Part shown: positions 42,116 through 51,222 of the stretch, piece after piece | Numbering within the stretch: position 1 is the first letter of the stretch | Layout: every line of letters begins with the position of its first letter | Source: Pseudomonadota bacterium | Lineage (GTDB): Bacteria > Pseudomonadota > Alphaproteobacteria > Azospirillales > Azospirillaceae | Length of the DNA: 64,000 bases | Reading direction: 5' to 3' | Assembly (NCBI GenBank): GCA_023411035.1 | Contig: JAEYPE010000250.1 | Coordinates: forward strand, 1 to 64,000 | The notes under the pieces: model-generated | What the model was told of the DNA's origin: nothing | Seen by the model: the letters and a program-made list of their open reading frames with translations, nothing else | The model's database searches: none | Program-made: the position numbers and the translations under genes

Positions 42116-43987
42116 ATGGCCGAGGATATCGCCCACCGGTTGCAGGCCCGCCCCATTCCGGTACCGAAGGCCGCACCGCCCACCTCCACCCAGACGACAC
42201 TGCTGGTCATCGCGCTGGTGGTGGCCACGCTGTATCTGGGAAGCGACATCCTGGTCCCCATCGCGCTGTCGGTGTTGCTGACCTTCGTGCTGACGCCCAT
42301 CGTCACCCGGCTGGAACGGCTGCGGCTGGGCCGGGTGACGTCGGTGCTGGCCGTGGTGGTTCTGGTCTTCGCGGGCATCGCCGGCTTCGGCACGGTGGTC
42401 GGCGGGCAGATCGGCGATCTGGCCGACAACCTGCCCAGCTATCAGCGGAACCTGCACGCCAAGCTGGACTCCTTGCGCAGCAGCGTCGCATCGGCGGGCA
42501 AAGGCGGGGTGGTCCAGCAGGCGACCGAAGCCTTCCGCGACCTGAAGCAGGGATTGGAGCAGGTCACCGGAGACACCCCGCCCGCCCCCACGACCGCAGC
42601 CAGGGCCCTTCCCTCCCCCGGCGCCGCGCGGGAGCCGGTGCCCGTGCGGATCGAGCAAGACGGCTCGGACGCGATGACCATCATCGGCGACGTGCTGGGA
42701 CCGGCGTTGGCGCCGGTCGCCACGGCGGGCATGGTCCTGGTCCTCACCATTTTCATGCTGCTGCAAAGGGAGGACTTGCGCGACCGGCTGATCCGGCTGG
42801 CCGGGTCCGGCGACCTCAGCCGCACGACGGAGGCGATGAACGACGCGGGCGAGCGGGTCAGCCGCTATCTGCTGATGCAATGCGTGGTCAACGTCACCTA
42901 CGGCATTCCCATCGGGGTGGGGCTGTGGCTGCTGGGGGTGCCGAACCCGCTGCTGTGGGGCTTGCTGGCGACGGTTCTGCGCTTCATTCCCTTCCTGGGG
43001 CCGGTGATCGCGGCGGCCTTTCCGATCCTGCTGTCCTTCGCGGTCGATGCGGGCTGGACCCTGCCGCTTCTCTGCGTCGCCCTGTTCGTGGCCGTGGAGC
43101 TGTTCTCCAACAACGTGGTGGAGCCCTGGCTCTACGGCTCCGCCACCGGGTTGTCGTCGCTGGCGATCATCGTGGCGGCGGTGTTCTGGACCACCCTGTG
43201 GGGGCCGGTCGGCCTGCTTCTGGCGACCCCGCTGACCGTCTGCCTCGTGGTGCTGGGGCGTCATGTGCCGCAGCTTCACTTTCTGGAGGTGATGCTGGGC
43301 GACCAGCCGGTGCTGCCCGACGAGGCCAAGCTGTACCAGCGTCTTCTCGCCCGCGACCCCATCGAGGCCATGGAGATCGCCGAGGAGCGGATCACGAAGA
43401 CGGGCCTGGCGGAGGCCGGCAACGGCCTGCTGCTGCCCACCCTGTCGCTGGCCGAGCAGGACCGGCAGCGCAACCGCCTGAACCCGGAAGGGCGGCAGGC
43501 GGTGGCCGAGGGCATGACGGCGTTGCTGGACGAGATGATGGAGGAGTCACCGCCCGCCGCCGCGGACACGCCGCTGGTTCTGTGCATCGGCGCCCGCAAC
43601 GACCTGGACGAGGCCGCGGCGGGGCTGCTCGCCCATCTGCTGCGCCCGCGCGGCCTGCGGGCCGACGTGATTTCGTGCGAGACGGTATCGGTGCGGGCCA
43701 TCGCCGCCCTCGCCCCGACCGGGGTGTCCGCGGTAGCGCTGTCCTACCTGAATCCGTCCGCCCTGTCGCACGCCCGCCGGCTAGTGCGCCGCCTGCGCCT
43801 GCATTTCGGCCCCGGCGTGCCGATCCTGCTCTGCCTGTGGAGCGCCCACCCCGAAGCCGACGCGCCGGAGCACGCGACAACCCAGACCGCCGCCGACCGC
43901 GCCGCCACCAGCCTGACCAGCGCCGTCGAGCAACTGGAGGAGCTGGGCCTGCTCGCCGCCGAAAGGGAGACCGTGCCACAGGAGTAA
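42116..43987 (+). CDS. AI-2E family transporter with extra C-terminal domain
   Basis: A 623-residue inner-membrane permease of the AI-2E/PerM exporter family. The transporter part (about 25-375) has seven or eight helices, including the family's L-R-F-I-P-F-L-G-P and N-N-V-V-E-P-W-L-Y-G-S motifs. The remaining ~250 residues are unusual: a helical linker, then an alpha/beta domain (about 480-590, V-L-C-I-G-A-R-N-D-L-D-E-A-A ... S-A-V-A-L-S-Y-L-N-P) that looks Rossmann- or B12-binding-like, without the D-x-H-x-x-G cobalamin motif. AI-2 transport cannot be assumed; many members serve other solutes. Confidence 0.88.
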   Translation: MAEDIAHRLQARPIPVPKAAPPTSTQTTLLVIALVVATLYLGSDILVPIALSVLLTFVLTPIVTRLERLRLGRVTSVLAVVVLVFAGIAGFGTVVGGQIGDLADNLPSYQRNLHAKLDSLRSSVASAGKGGVVQQATEAFRDLKQGLEQVTGDTPPAPTTAARALPSPGAAREPVPVRIEQDGSDAMTIIGDVLGPALAPVATAGMVLVLTIFMLLQREDLRDRLIRLAGSGDLSRTTEAMNDAGERVSRYLLMQCVVNVTYGIPIGVGLWLLGVPNPLLWGLLATVLRFIPFLGPVIAAAFPILLSFAVDAGWTLPLLCVALFVAVELFSNNVVEPWLYGSATGLSSLAIIVAAVFWTTLWGPVGLLLATPLTVCLVVLGRHVPQLHFLEVMLGDQPVLPDEAKLYQRLLARDPIEAMEIAEERITKTGLAEAGNGLLLPTLSLAEQDRQRNRLNPEGRQAVAEGMTALLDEMMEESPPAAADTPLVLCIGARNDLDEAAAGLLAHLLRPRGLRADVISCETVSVRAIAALAPTGVSAVALSYLNPSALSHARRLVRRLRLHFGPGVPILLCLWSAHPEADAPEHATTQTAADRAATSLTSAVEQLEELGLLAAERETVPQE

Positions 43988-43989
43988 GG

Positions 43990-44943
43990 TCAGGAGGGGG
44001 CGACGACCGTGCAGACGCGCTTCAGCGCGTCCTCGGCGCGCTCCAGATCCTCGTCCCGCACCAGCACGTAATCGGTGTCGTAGGTGGACATGGCGAAGAT
44101 GGACACCCGCGCCTGGGCCAGCGGCACGGCGATGCGCGCCAGCACCCCGAACAGGGAGAAGTCCAGCGGCCCTTCCACCTTGAAGGCGCGCCATCCGCGT
44201 TCCGCCTTCACCCCGCCCGGCACGCGGGATTCGCGGCAGAGGATGGACAGTTCCTCCCCCGTGCGGGTGGCGCTGACCAGCGGGTCGGTCCAGTCGAGCC
44301 ATGCGGGCATACCATCCCCCGGCGCCAGCCGCGCCACGGCCAGCCGGTCCGGCAGCACCGACAGGGTGAGCGGCTTGGTTTCCGGCAGCAAGGCGGCGTC
44401 CAGCGTGGCGCGGTCCACCTCGAACGGCTTCAGGATGCGCTTCGCCCGCGCCGCCAGCGACGGCACGCCGGAGCGCATGGCCCGGCCCAGCATGTCCGCC
44501 GCGACGGGGCGAAGCTCCGGATCACGCGCCGCCAGATCGACCATGGCCTGAAGGGCGGAACTTCGCACGATGCGGCTGGCCCCGTTCTCGAACCAGCCGC
44601 TCAGGAGCGCCACCGCCCGCGCCCGCTGCTCGTCCGTCAGGGTCAGGCGCGGCAGGATCGCCGCCAGATGCCAGCGAACCTCCGCCTGCTCGATGGCCGC
44701 GGCATCGGTCAGCAGCCGTTCGGCGAAGGCGTCCAGCGGGCGGGGATCCCCGCGCGACACCCGTTCCAGCGCGTCGGCGGCGCGCATCCGCACGCCCGCG
44801 TCGCCGTCGAACAGGCAGGCCACCAGTTCCGGCAGGCGGGCGGGATCGGCGGCCACCGCCTCCGCCACCGTGGGCACATCGCCGAACGCCCTGCGGTCTG
44901 TGCCGAGCGCCAGGGCCTTCGCCAGCCCGCCATCCTTGCTCAT
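43990..44943 (-). CDS. HEAT-like repeat plus ACT-domain fusion protein
   Basis: A 317-residue soluble protein. Residues about 25-165 form HEAT-type helical repeats (L-F-D-G-D-A-G-V-R-M-R-A-A-D-A-L; G-A-S-R-I-V-R-S-S-A-L-Q-A-M-V-D-L-A). Residues about 190-317 match a double-ACT module of the CASTOR/ACT_7 type (L-S-V-L-P-D-R-L-A-V-A-R-L ... R-T-G-E-E-L-S-I-L-C ... S-T-Y-D-T-D-Y-V-L-V). ACT_7 proteins usually stand alone at about 130 residues, so this may be an amino-acid sensor joined to a protein-binding scaffold. It starts 4 bases after the mfd stop and converges on the AI-2E-family permease gene. Confidence 0.82.
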   Translation of the reverse strand: MSKDGGLAKALALGTDRRAFGDVPTVAEAVAADPARLPELVACLFDGDAGVRMRAADALERVSRGDPRPLDAFAERLLTDAAAIEQAEVRWHLAAILPRLTLTDEQRARAVALLSGWFENGASRIVRSSALQAMVDLAARDPELRPVAADMLGRAMRSGVPSLAARAKRILKPFEVDRATLDAALLPETKPLTLSVLPDRLAVARLAPGDGMPAWLDWTDPLVSATRTGEELSILCRESRVPGGVKAERGWRAFKVEGPLDFSLFGVLARIAVPLAQARVSIFAMSTYDTDYVLVRDEDLERAEDALKRVCTVVAPS

Positions 44944-44947
44944 GGCC

Positions 44948-47900
44948 TCAGCGCCGTCCGAAGGGGCGCGAGGGGATGTTCCGGCCGAACTTCGACCCGG
45001 CCTTCAGCGCGCTGGGACGCGGCGGCGGCGGGGGTGGAGGAGGAGGAGGCGCCTCGCCCTTCGGCACGGCGCCGCCGCCGGCCATCTGGGCAAGGTCGCT
45101 CATCAGCCGGTTGACGCCGCGCACCCGCTGGGCCTCGTCCGCCCACTCGCGGGTGTAGACCAGCTTGTGGTCGGGCCGCAGCTTCATCAGGCTCATCTGC
45201 TGGCTGATGTAGGTCAGCAGCTTGGCCGGTTCGGCGTAGCTGTTGTTGCGGAAGGTCAGCACGGCGCCCTTCGGCCCGGCGTCCACCCGCTCCACCCCGG
45301 CCTGACGGCAGAGCTGCTTGATGGTCACCACGTCCAGCAGGTTTTCCACCTCGCCCGGCAGCTTGCCGAAGCGGTCGATCAGTTCCGCCGCGAAGCCGTC
45401 CACCTCGGCCCGGTCCACCAACTCCGCGATGCGGCGGTAGAGCGACAAACGCACCGTCAGGTCGGGGACATACTCCTCCGGAATCAGCACGGGGGTGCCC
45501 AGGTTGATCTGCGGGGTCCAGGGCTGGTCCTCCGCCCCGCTGGGTACCTGCCCGTCCATGTTGGCGCGGGCGTTGGCGACGGCCTCCTCCAGCATGTGCT
45601 GGTAGAGTTCCACGCCGACCTCCTTGACGTGGCCCGACTGCTCCTCGCCCAGCAGGTTGCCGGCGCCGCGGATGTCCATGTCGTGGCTGGCGAGTTGGAA
45701 GCCCGCGCCCAAGGAATCCAGCGTCTCGATGACGTGCAGCCGCTGCTGCGCCGTGCCGGTCAGCGGCTTGTTCGGCGCGTAGGTGAGGTAGGCGTAGCCG
45801 CGCACCTTCGACCGGCCCACGCGCCCGCGGATCTGGTAGAGCTGGGCCAGGCCGAACATGTCCGCCCGGTGCACGATCAGCGTGTTGGCGTTGGGGATGT
45901 CGATGCCGCTTTCGATGATGTTGGTGGCCAGCAGCACCTCGAACTTGCCCTCGTCGAAGGCGCTCATCACCTCTTCCAGTTCGCTGGCCGGCATCTGGCC
46001 GTGGGCGGTGACGATCTTGACCTCCGGCACCAGTTCCCGCACCCGCTCGGCGACCTTGGGCAGGTCCTCCACGCGCGGGCAGACGTAGAAGGTCTGGCCG
46101 CCCCGGTAATGCTCGCGCAGGATGGCCTCGCGCACCACCACCGGGTCGTAGGGCAGCACGAAGGTCCGCACCGCCAGACGGTCCACCGGCGGGGTGGCGA
46201 TCAGCGACAGTTCGCGCACGCCGGACAAGGCCATTTGCAGGGTGCGCGGGATCGGCGTGGCGGTCAGCGTCAGGACATGCACGTCGGCGCGCAGCTCCTT
46301 CAGCCGCTCCTTCTGCTTCACGCCGAAATGCTGCTCCTCGTCCACGATGACCATGCCGAGCTGCTTGAACTGCACGCCCTTGCCGAGCAGCGCGTGGGTG
46401 CCGATCACGATGTCGGCGGTGCCCTGCTCCAACTCCTGCTTGACCTTGGTCTGCTCCTTGGCGGTGACCATGCGAGAAAGCTGCACGATTCGCAGGGGCA
46501 GGCCGGCGAAGCGCGTCGTGAAGGTCTTGAAATGCTGCCGCGCCAGCAGCGTGGTCGGCACCACCACGGCGACCTGCTGGCCGCTCATGGCGACGAGGAA
46601 AGCGGCGCGCAGAGCCACCTCCGTCTTGCCGAAACCCACGTCGCCGCAGACCAGCCGGTCCATCGGTCGACCAGAGCCGAGATCGGTGAAGACCTCCTCG
46701 ATGGCCTTCAACTGGTCGTCCGTCTCCGGGTAGGGGAAGCGGGCGGCGAATTCCTGATAGACGCCCTCCGGCGTGTAGACCGGATCGGCCTTCTTCAGCA
46801 TCCGTTCCGCGGCGATCTTCAGCAGCGCCTCGGCCATGTCCTTCAGGCGCTTCTTGACGCGGGCCTTGCGGCCCTGCCAGCCGGCCCCGCCCAGCTTGTC
46901 GAGCTGCGCGTGCGCGTCCTCCGACCCGTAGCGGGTCAGCACCTCGATGTTCTCGACGGGGACGTAGAGCTTGTCGCCGCCCTCGTAGATCAGCCGCAGG
47001 CAGTCGTGGGGGGCGCCGGACACCTCCAGCGTCTCCAGCCCGTCATAGCGCCCGATGCCGTGGTCCATATGCACCACGAGGTCGCCCGAGGTCAGCGCCG
47101 TATACTCCGCGATGAAGTTCGCGGCCTTGCGCTTCCTCTTCGCCGCCGGGCGGACGAGTCGGTCACCGAGGATGTCCTGCTCGGTGATGACGGCCAAGTC
47201 GGCGGAGGTGAAGCCGTGCTCCATCCCCAGCACGATCATGCCGATGATGTTGCGGTCGAAGCGGCGCACATCCTCGATGCTCTCCGCCGGCTCCAGCCCC
47301 GGAATGCCGTGATCGCCCAGCACCGTCATCAGCCGGTCGCGGGACCCCGCGGAATAGCCCGCCACCAGCACGCGCCGCCCGTCGGCCCGCAGCGCGCGGA
47401 TATGGTCCTTCACCGCTTCGAAGACGTTCACGTCGGGGCGCGCCCGCTCCTCCGCGAAGTCGTGGCCGCGCCGCCCGCCGGCGTCCAGCGTGCCCTTGAT
47501 GCCCGGCGGCGTGCCGAAGGGCTGGAGTTGCGCCACCGCATGGGCGGCGAACAGGTCGTCCCAGCCTTGCGCGTCGAGGAACATCATGCCGACCGGCACC
47601 GGCTTGTAGACCGGCGTTCCCGTCCGCTTCTCGATCACCATCATGCTGTCGCGGGAGGCGTGGAAGTCCACCACCTGCGCGATGCGGGCGTCGCGCGCCT
47701 CGGTCGCCTGATGGTCGAGCGACAGGATGGCCTTGGGCATGTAGGCCAGCAGCGATTCCATGCTTTCATGGAACAGGGGCAGCCAGTGCTCCATGCCGCC
47801 GTACTTGCGCCCGGCGCTGATCGCCTCATAGAGCGGGTCGTCGTCGGTGACGGCGCCGAACAACTCCCGGTAACCGGAGCGGAAGCGGGCGATGCCGGCC

Positions 47901-48574
47901 TCGTCCAGGAAGACTTCCGACATCGGCTTCAGGTCGATGCCGTCGCGCTTGTCGGTGGTGCGCTGCGACATGGGGTCGAAGCTGCGCACGGCCTCCAGTT
48001 CGTCGCCGAACAGGTCGAGGCGCAGCGGCTCCTCCGTCCCCGGCGGGAACAGGTCCACGATGCCGCCGCGAACGGCGAACTCGCCCGGTTCCCGCACCGT
48101 CTGGGCGCGGGTGTATCCGTTGCCCGCCAGATAGCGTTGCAGCTTGTCCAGGTCGATCCGGTCGCGCAGCTTCGCCGAGAACACCGCGTCGCGGAAGGCG
48201 GCGCGGGGCGGCACCTTCTGCACCATGGCGTTGACGGTGGTCAGCACGACCAGCGGCGCCGCGTCCGCCTTGCGGGCCAGCAGCCGGGTCAGCGTGTCGA
48301 TGCGCTTCGCCACGATGCCGCCGTTTGGCGACACGCGGTCGTAGGGCAGGCAGTCCCAGGCCGGGAAGACCTGCACCTCCAGCCCCGGCGCGAAGAAGGC
48401 CAGCGCCTCCGCCAGTTGGGCTGTGCGGGTGTCGTCCAGCGCGACATGGAGAAGCCCCCCGGACCCCGCCCGCTTGGCGAGGTCGGCGAGCACGCGGGCA
48501 TCATGGCCGGCGGGCGCGCCGCCGACCAGAAGGCGGCCGGAGCGTCCCGGCTGCAACTGTTCGAAGCTGGGCAA
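44948..48574 (-). CDS. mfd: transcription-repair coupling factor Mfd
   Basis: A 1208-residue Mfd protein, which displaces RNA polymerase stalled at DNA lesions and recruits UvrA. Visible are the UvrB-homology region at the N-terminus, the polymerase-interaction domain near 470-560, and the translocase with G-D-V-G-F-G-K-T-E-V-A, D-E-E-Q, T-A-T-P-I-P-R-T and Q-I-R-G-R-V-G-R. The start is TTG at 48574 with GAGG 8 bases upstream. The C-terminal tail carries ten consecutive prolines before a basic end, which would need EF-P during translation. Confidence 0.96.
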   Translation of the reverse strand: MPSFEQLQPGRSGRLLVGGAPAGHDARVLADLAKRAGSGGLLHVALDDTRTAQLAEALAFFAPGLEVQVFPAWDCLPYDRVSPNGGIVAKRIDTLTRLLARKADAAPLVVLTTVNAMVQKVPPRAAFRDAVFSAKLRDRIDLDKLQRYLAGNGYTRAQTVREPGEFAVRGGIVDLFPPGTEEPLRLDLFGDELEAVRSFDPMSQRTTDKRDGIDLKPMSEVFLDEAGIARFRSGYRELFGAVTDDDPLYEAISAGRKYGGMEHWLPLFHESMESLLAYMPKAILSLDHQATEARDARIAQVVDFHASRDSMMVIEKRTGTPVYKPVPVGMMFLDAQGWDDLFAAHAVAQLQPFGTPPGIKGTLDAGGRRGHDFAEERARPDVNVFEAVKDHIRALRADGRRVLVAGYSAGSRDRLMTVLGDHGIPGLEPAESIEDVRRFDRNIIGMIVLGMEHGFTSADLAVITEQDILGDRLVRPAAKRKRKAANFIAEYTALTSGDLVVHMDHGIGRYDGLETLEVSGAPHDCLRLIYEGGDKLYVPVENIEVLTRYGSEDAHAQLDKLGGAGWQGRKARVKKRLKDMAEALLKIAAERMLKKADPVYTPEGVYQEFAARFPYPETDDQLKAIEEVFTDLGSGRPMDRLVCGDVGFGKTEVALRAAFLVAMSGQQVAVVVPTTLLARQHFKTFTTRFAGLPLRIVQLSRMVTAKEQTKVKQELEQGTADIVIGTHALLGKGVQFKQLGMVIVDEEQHFGVKQKERLKELRADVHVLTLTATPIPRTLQMALSGVRELSLIATPPVDRLAVRTFVLPYDPVVVREAILREHYRGGQTFYVCPRVEDLPKVAERVRELVPEVKIVTAHGQMPASELEEVMSAFDEGKFEVLLATNIIESGIDIPNANTLIVHRADMFGLAQLYQIRGRVGRSKVRGYAYLTYAPNKPLTGTAQQRLHVIETLDSLGAGFQLASHDMDIRGAGNLLGEEQSGHVKEVGVELYQHMLEEAVANARANMDGQVPSGAEDQPWTPQINLGTPVLIPEEYVPDLTVRLSLYRRIAELVDRAEVDGFAAELIDRFGKLPGEVENLLDVVTIKQLCRQAGVERVDAGPKGAVLTFRNNSYAEPAKLLTYISQQMSLMKLRPDHKLVYTREWADEAQRVRGVNRLMSDLAQMAGGGAVPKGEAPPPPPPPPPPRPSALKAGSKFGRNIPSRPFGRR

Positions 48575-48584
48575 GGATCGGGCC

Positions 48585-48887
48585 TCAGGACCCCTGACGG
48601 GGCGTATAGCGGAACCTGGTCAGCAGTTGCATGACGTCGGTGTCATGCTCGGCGGGCACCGGCTCGCGCCCGGCGTACCAGTTGTAGAGGTCGGGATCGC
48701 TGAGTTCCAACAGCGCCTCGTAGCGGTCGAGCTGCGCGTGGTCGAAGGCCGGGACATGGGCGTCGGCGAAGGTGCCGATCAGCAGGTCCATCTCACGCAT
48801 ACCGCGGTGCCACGACCGGAAGCGCAGCCGCTTGCGCCGGTTTTCCAGGGATTCGCCGCTCTCGGACAGGGTGTTCTCGTCGCTCAT
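48585..48887 (-). CDS. sdhE: FAD assembly factor SdhE
   Basis: A 100-residue SdhE/DUF339 protein that attaches FAD covalently to succinate dehydrogenase. The R-x-x-R-L-R-F-R-S-W-H-R-G-M-R-E-M-D segment contains the conserved R-G-x-x-E. The start at 48887 removes an unrelated open stretch upstream. It lies 10 bases before mfd on the same strand, the usual alphaproteobacterial recG-sdhE-mfd neighbourhood, though recG has moved. Confidence 0.92.
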   Translation of the reverse strand: MSDENTLSESGESLENRRKRLRFRSWHRGMREMDLLIGTFADAHVPAFDHAQLDRYEALLELSDPDLYNWYAGREPVPAEHDTDVMQLLTRFRYTPRQGS

Positions 48888-49065
48888 GCCATCCACGCCA
48901 AAAAGCCCCGGCCCCGGAAGATGGGGGGCGGAGCGGTCCACATCCACCCCCGCATCCTGCACGGCGAGCCGCGCGGAGGCAAACCGAAACGCCGCGACGC
49001 CCTTTGCACTCGTGCGGCACGCTGTGGGGAACGGGGGATTTACGGTGCTTGGGGGTGATCGGCGG

Positions 49066-50940
49066 TCATGTTCCGCCGTCATTCGCCCCGCGCTGGAACT
49101 CTTCCAGGGTGGCCAGCATCCCCTGATGCCACTGCGCCGGAAGCGCATTAGGATTGGCTTTGGCCGCCGGTTCGATGAGGTGAATGGCCTCACCGAGGAT
49201 AGAAATCGCGTCCTTGGGCGTGCCTGACGCGGCGATCAAGATGGCCATGTTTTTCAGGCTGCTTGCCAACAGATGCGCGTATCGCCGAGGCTCGCTTTGC
49301 ACCAGCCTTCGCCGGATGCCCACGGCCTCCTGAATGGCCGTCAGCGCCCCCGCCCCGTCGCCGGCTGCCGACAAACGGTTCGACAGGTTGTTGAGGCTGC
49401 TCGCCAAATCCGGGAGGAAGCGCGCCGGAGCGGCCTCCGCCAGCTTTCGGAAGTGCTCCACGGCCTCCTGAATGGCCTGCAAGGGGGCTTCTTTGTTGCC
49501 TGCCTCCGATAAGTAAGCGGAACCATTCGCAAGGCAGCGGGCCTTTTCCGCATCATCCTCGGCAATGGAACTCAACGTCATCGCCACCACACCAGCAACG
49601 GCGGGCATCGTGAATCCACGGTCGCGGTCCGACGCCCATCCGTCCAGCGGGATGCAGCGTTCCGGGCATCCGTCGAGCATGGTCGTCAGCCACGCCGTCA
49701 ACCGATGCTTGTGAATCCCCAACACCACCTCCGCGTCGTGGGCGAGGCGGGCAGCACGGTCCATCGAGTCGGCTTCCTGGCCGCTCATCGCAGCCCAGAG
49801 CCATTCCGGTGCGTCCTGGGGGCTTCGCGCCAATTCCTGAACGAGAAAGGCCGCGGCCACGATGTCCGGTTGCGGTTTGGGAAGAGCGCCCTCCAGCAGA
49901 CGCCCCGTGCTCGTCAATCGGTCGAGCAGGTCTTCCGCCCTCCCCAAACCCAGGCACAGGGCCGGATCGGCAAGCCGGCGCAGGGTGACGGTGTCCAACC
50001 CATCCCGGATGGCGGCCAGGGCGTACAGGCGAGGCACGGCGTGTTCCGGAAGACCGGCCTGCTCGCCCTCCCTGGCGGCACGGCGGCGCTCGCGCTTCAC
50101 CAGAGCGTCGATGACCTCCCGCCCCGACAAGGACAGAGCCGGATCGTCCGGGACGTCCACCGTCTGCACAGCCGCCGCCGTCAGGAACAGCGGCAGGCGG
50201 TGCAGGTCGTTTCCGGCGAACCATTTTTCGAAGATGGCCTGTTCGACGGATGCGGCCGTGGTACCACGCAGCGTGGCAAGCCGCTCCGCCGCACCGGAGA
50301 AAAGCGTGAAGGCGTCCGCAACGGATTGGACCGGGCGCAAAGGGGGAACCTCGGTCCGGCTGAACAGGCTGGACGCATCGGACTGCACCACGTCGTCGGC
50401 CCAAACCTCCTCGCCCCGGCGGCTGAGCAGGAGGACACGGATCCTCTCCCCACCGCGGGGACGGAGGCGACCGAGTTCTTCCAGGAACCGGCATACCTCG
50501 CTCCGGTTCTCCTCCGGATAGTCGATGATAAGCAGCAGTCCCGCCTGCGATACCGGCACCACCGCTTCCTTGCGCAGATCGACGAATCCGGCCTTCCAGC
50601 CCTGCTCGCGCAGCCTCTCCGCGACCTCCGCGGCGAATCGCGATTTGCCGATGCCGCCCGCGCCCGTCACGAATCGGGCCTTGACCGCCCCAGGCCCGGT
50701 CGCCCAGGCAAGCGTCGCCTCCATCTCCTCGTCACGGCCAAGGAAGGGAGTCAGGCGGGCGTGCCAGCGCAGAAGATCGAAGTCGCGGGTGTCGGCGCCG
50801 AGGTCCGTCAGCCAGGGCAGATCGGGTTCGCTCGGCGGACGATCCGCGAACCGGTGGATCGTCACGTCCCCCAGATAGACGTTCCCGACGATGGTTTCGG
50901 CATCGACCGCCCGCCGCGGTCCGAGTTGGAGCAACGGCAT
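49066..50940 (-). CDS. STAND/NLR-like NTPase with TPR repeats
   Basis: A 624-residue signalling NTPase. Residues 17-28 form a short beta-prone motif (I-V-G-N-V-Y-L-G-D-V-T-I) nearly identical to one in the 93-residue partner encoded just upstream. An F-L-G-R-D-E-E-M box (66-73) leads into Walker A G-A-G-G-I-G-K-S (93-100) and Walker B L-L-L-I-I-D (135-140), typical of STAND ATPases. A winged-helix-like part follows, then TPRs from about 470 to 610. No known effector domain is present. The stop TAA of the partner is followed at once by this ATG, so translation is coupled. The function is inferred to be sensing, possibly antiphage. Confidence 0.85.
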   Translation of the reverse strand: MPLLQLGPRRAVDAETIVGNVYLGDVTIHRFADRPPSEPDLPWLTDLGADTRDFDLLRWHARLTPFLGRDEEMEATLAWATGPGAVKARFVTGAGGIGKSRFAAEVAERLREQGWKAGFVDLRKEAVVPVSQAGLLLIIDYPEENRSEVCRFLEELGRLRPRGGERIRVLLLSRRGEEVWADDVVQSDASSLFSRTEVPPLRPVQSVADAFTLFSGAAERLATLRGTTAASVEQAIFEKWFAGNDLHRLPLFLTAAAVQTVDVPDDPALSLSGREVIDALVKRERRRAAREGEQAGLPEHAVPRLYALAAIRDGLDTVTLRRLADPALCLGLGRAEDLLDRLTSTGRLLEGALPKPQPDIVAAAFLVQELARSPQDAPEWLWAAMSGQEADSMDRAARLAHDAEVVLGIHKHRLTAWLTTMLDGCPERCIPLDGWASDRDRGFTMPAVAGVVAMTLSSIAEDDAEKARCLANGSAYLSEAGNKEAPLQAIQEAVEHFRKLAEAAPARFLPDLASSLNNLSNRLSAAGDGAGALTAIQEAVGIRRRLVQSEPRRYAHLLASSLKNMAILIAASGTPKDAISILGEAIHLIEPAAKANPNALPAQWHQGMLATLEEFQRGANDGGT

Positions 50941-51222
50941 TTAAGGTTTCGCCGGATACAGAGTGAGGTAAAGGCCGTAAGCGCTCAGGATGAAGCCAGC
51001 CGCCGTCAGCAGCCAGCCGGACCATTCGAACAGGCCCCGCTTCGCCGACGGCTGAGGGGTGTTGTGGGTGACGGTGCTTCCGATGTTCACATCGCCCATA
51101 TAGACGTTGCCGCCGATGGACTTGGCACGCACGGACCGCCCGGAGCGGCCGCGGTTGGCGAACTGCATGGACACCAGCCCGGCGGCCAGCATGACAAGAC
51201 CGGCAATCAATCCAGCATCCAA
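50941..51222 (-). CDS. two-helix membrane protein carrying the shared GNVYxGDV motif
   Basis: A 93-residue protein with an N-terminal helix (about 3-21), a basic segment, the motif I-G-G-N-V-Y-M-G-D-V-N-I (36-47), and a second helix (about 68-88). Nine of twelve motif positions equal those at residues 17-28 of the STAND NTPase encoded immediately downstream. The start is TTG; ATG codons just upstream are in another frame. A membrane partner or effector recruited by the motif is the working hypothesis. No family recognised. Confidence 0.7.
   Translation of the reverse strand: MDAGLIAGLVMLAAGLVSMQFANRGRSGRSVRAKSIGGNVYMGDVNIGSTVTHNTPQPSAKRGLFEWSGWLLTAAGFILSAYGLYLTLYPAKP

Noticed and set aside
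44570..48634. A 1354-codon plus-strand open frame opposite mfd
   Set aside because: Same reason: antisense of a well-supported gene, with no recognisable protein features.
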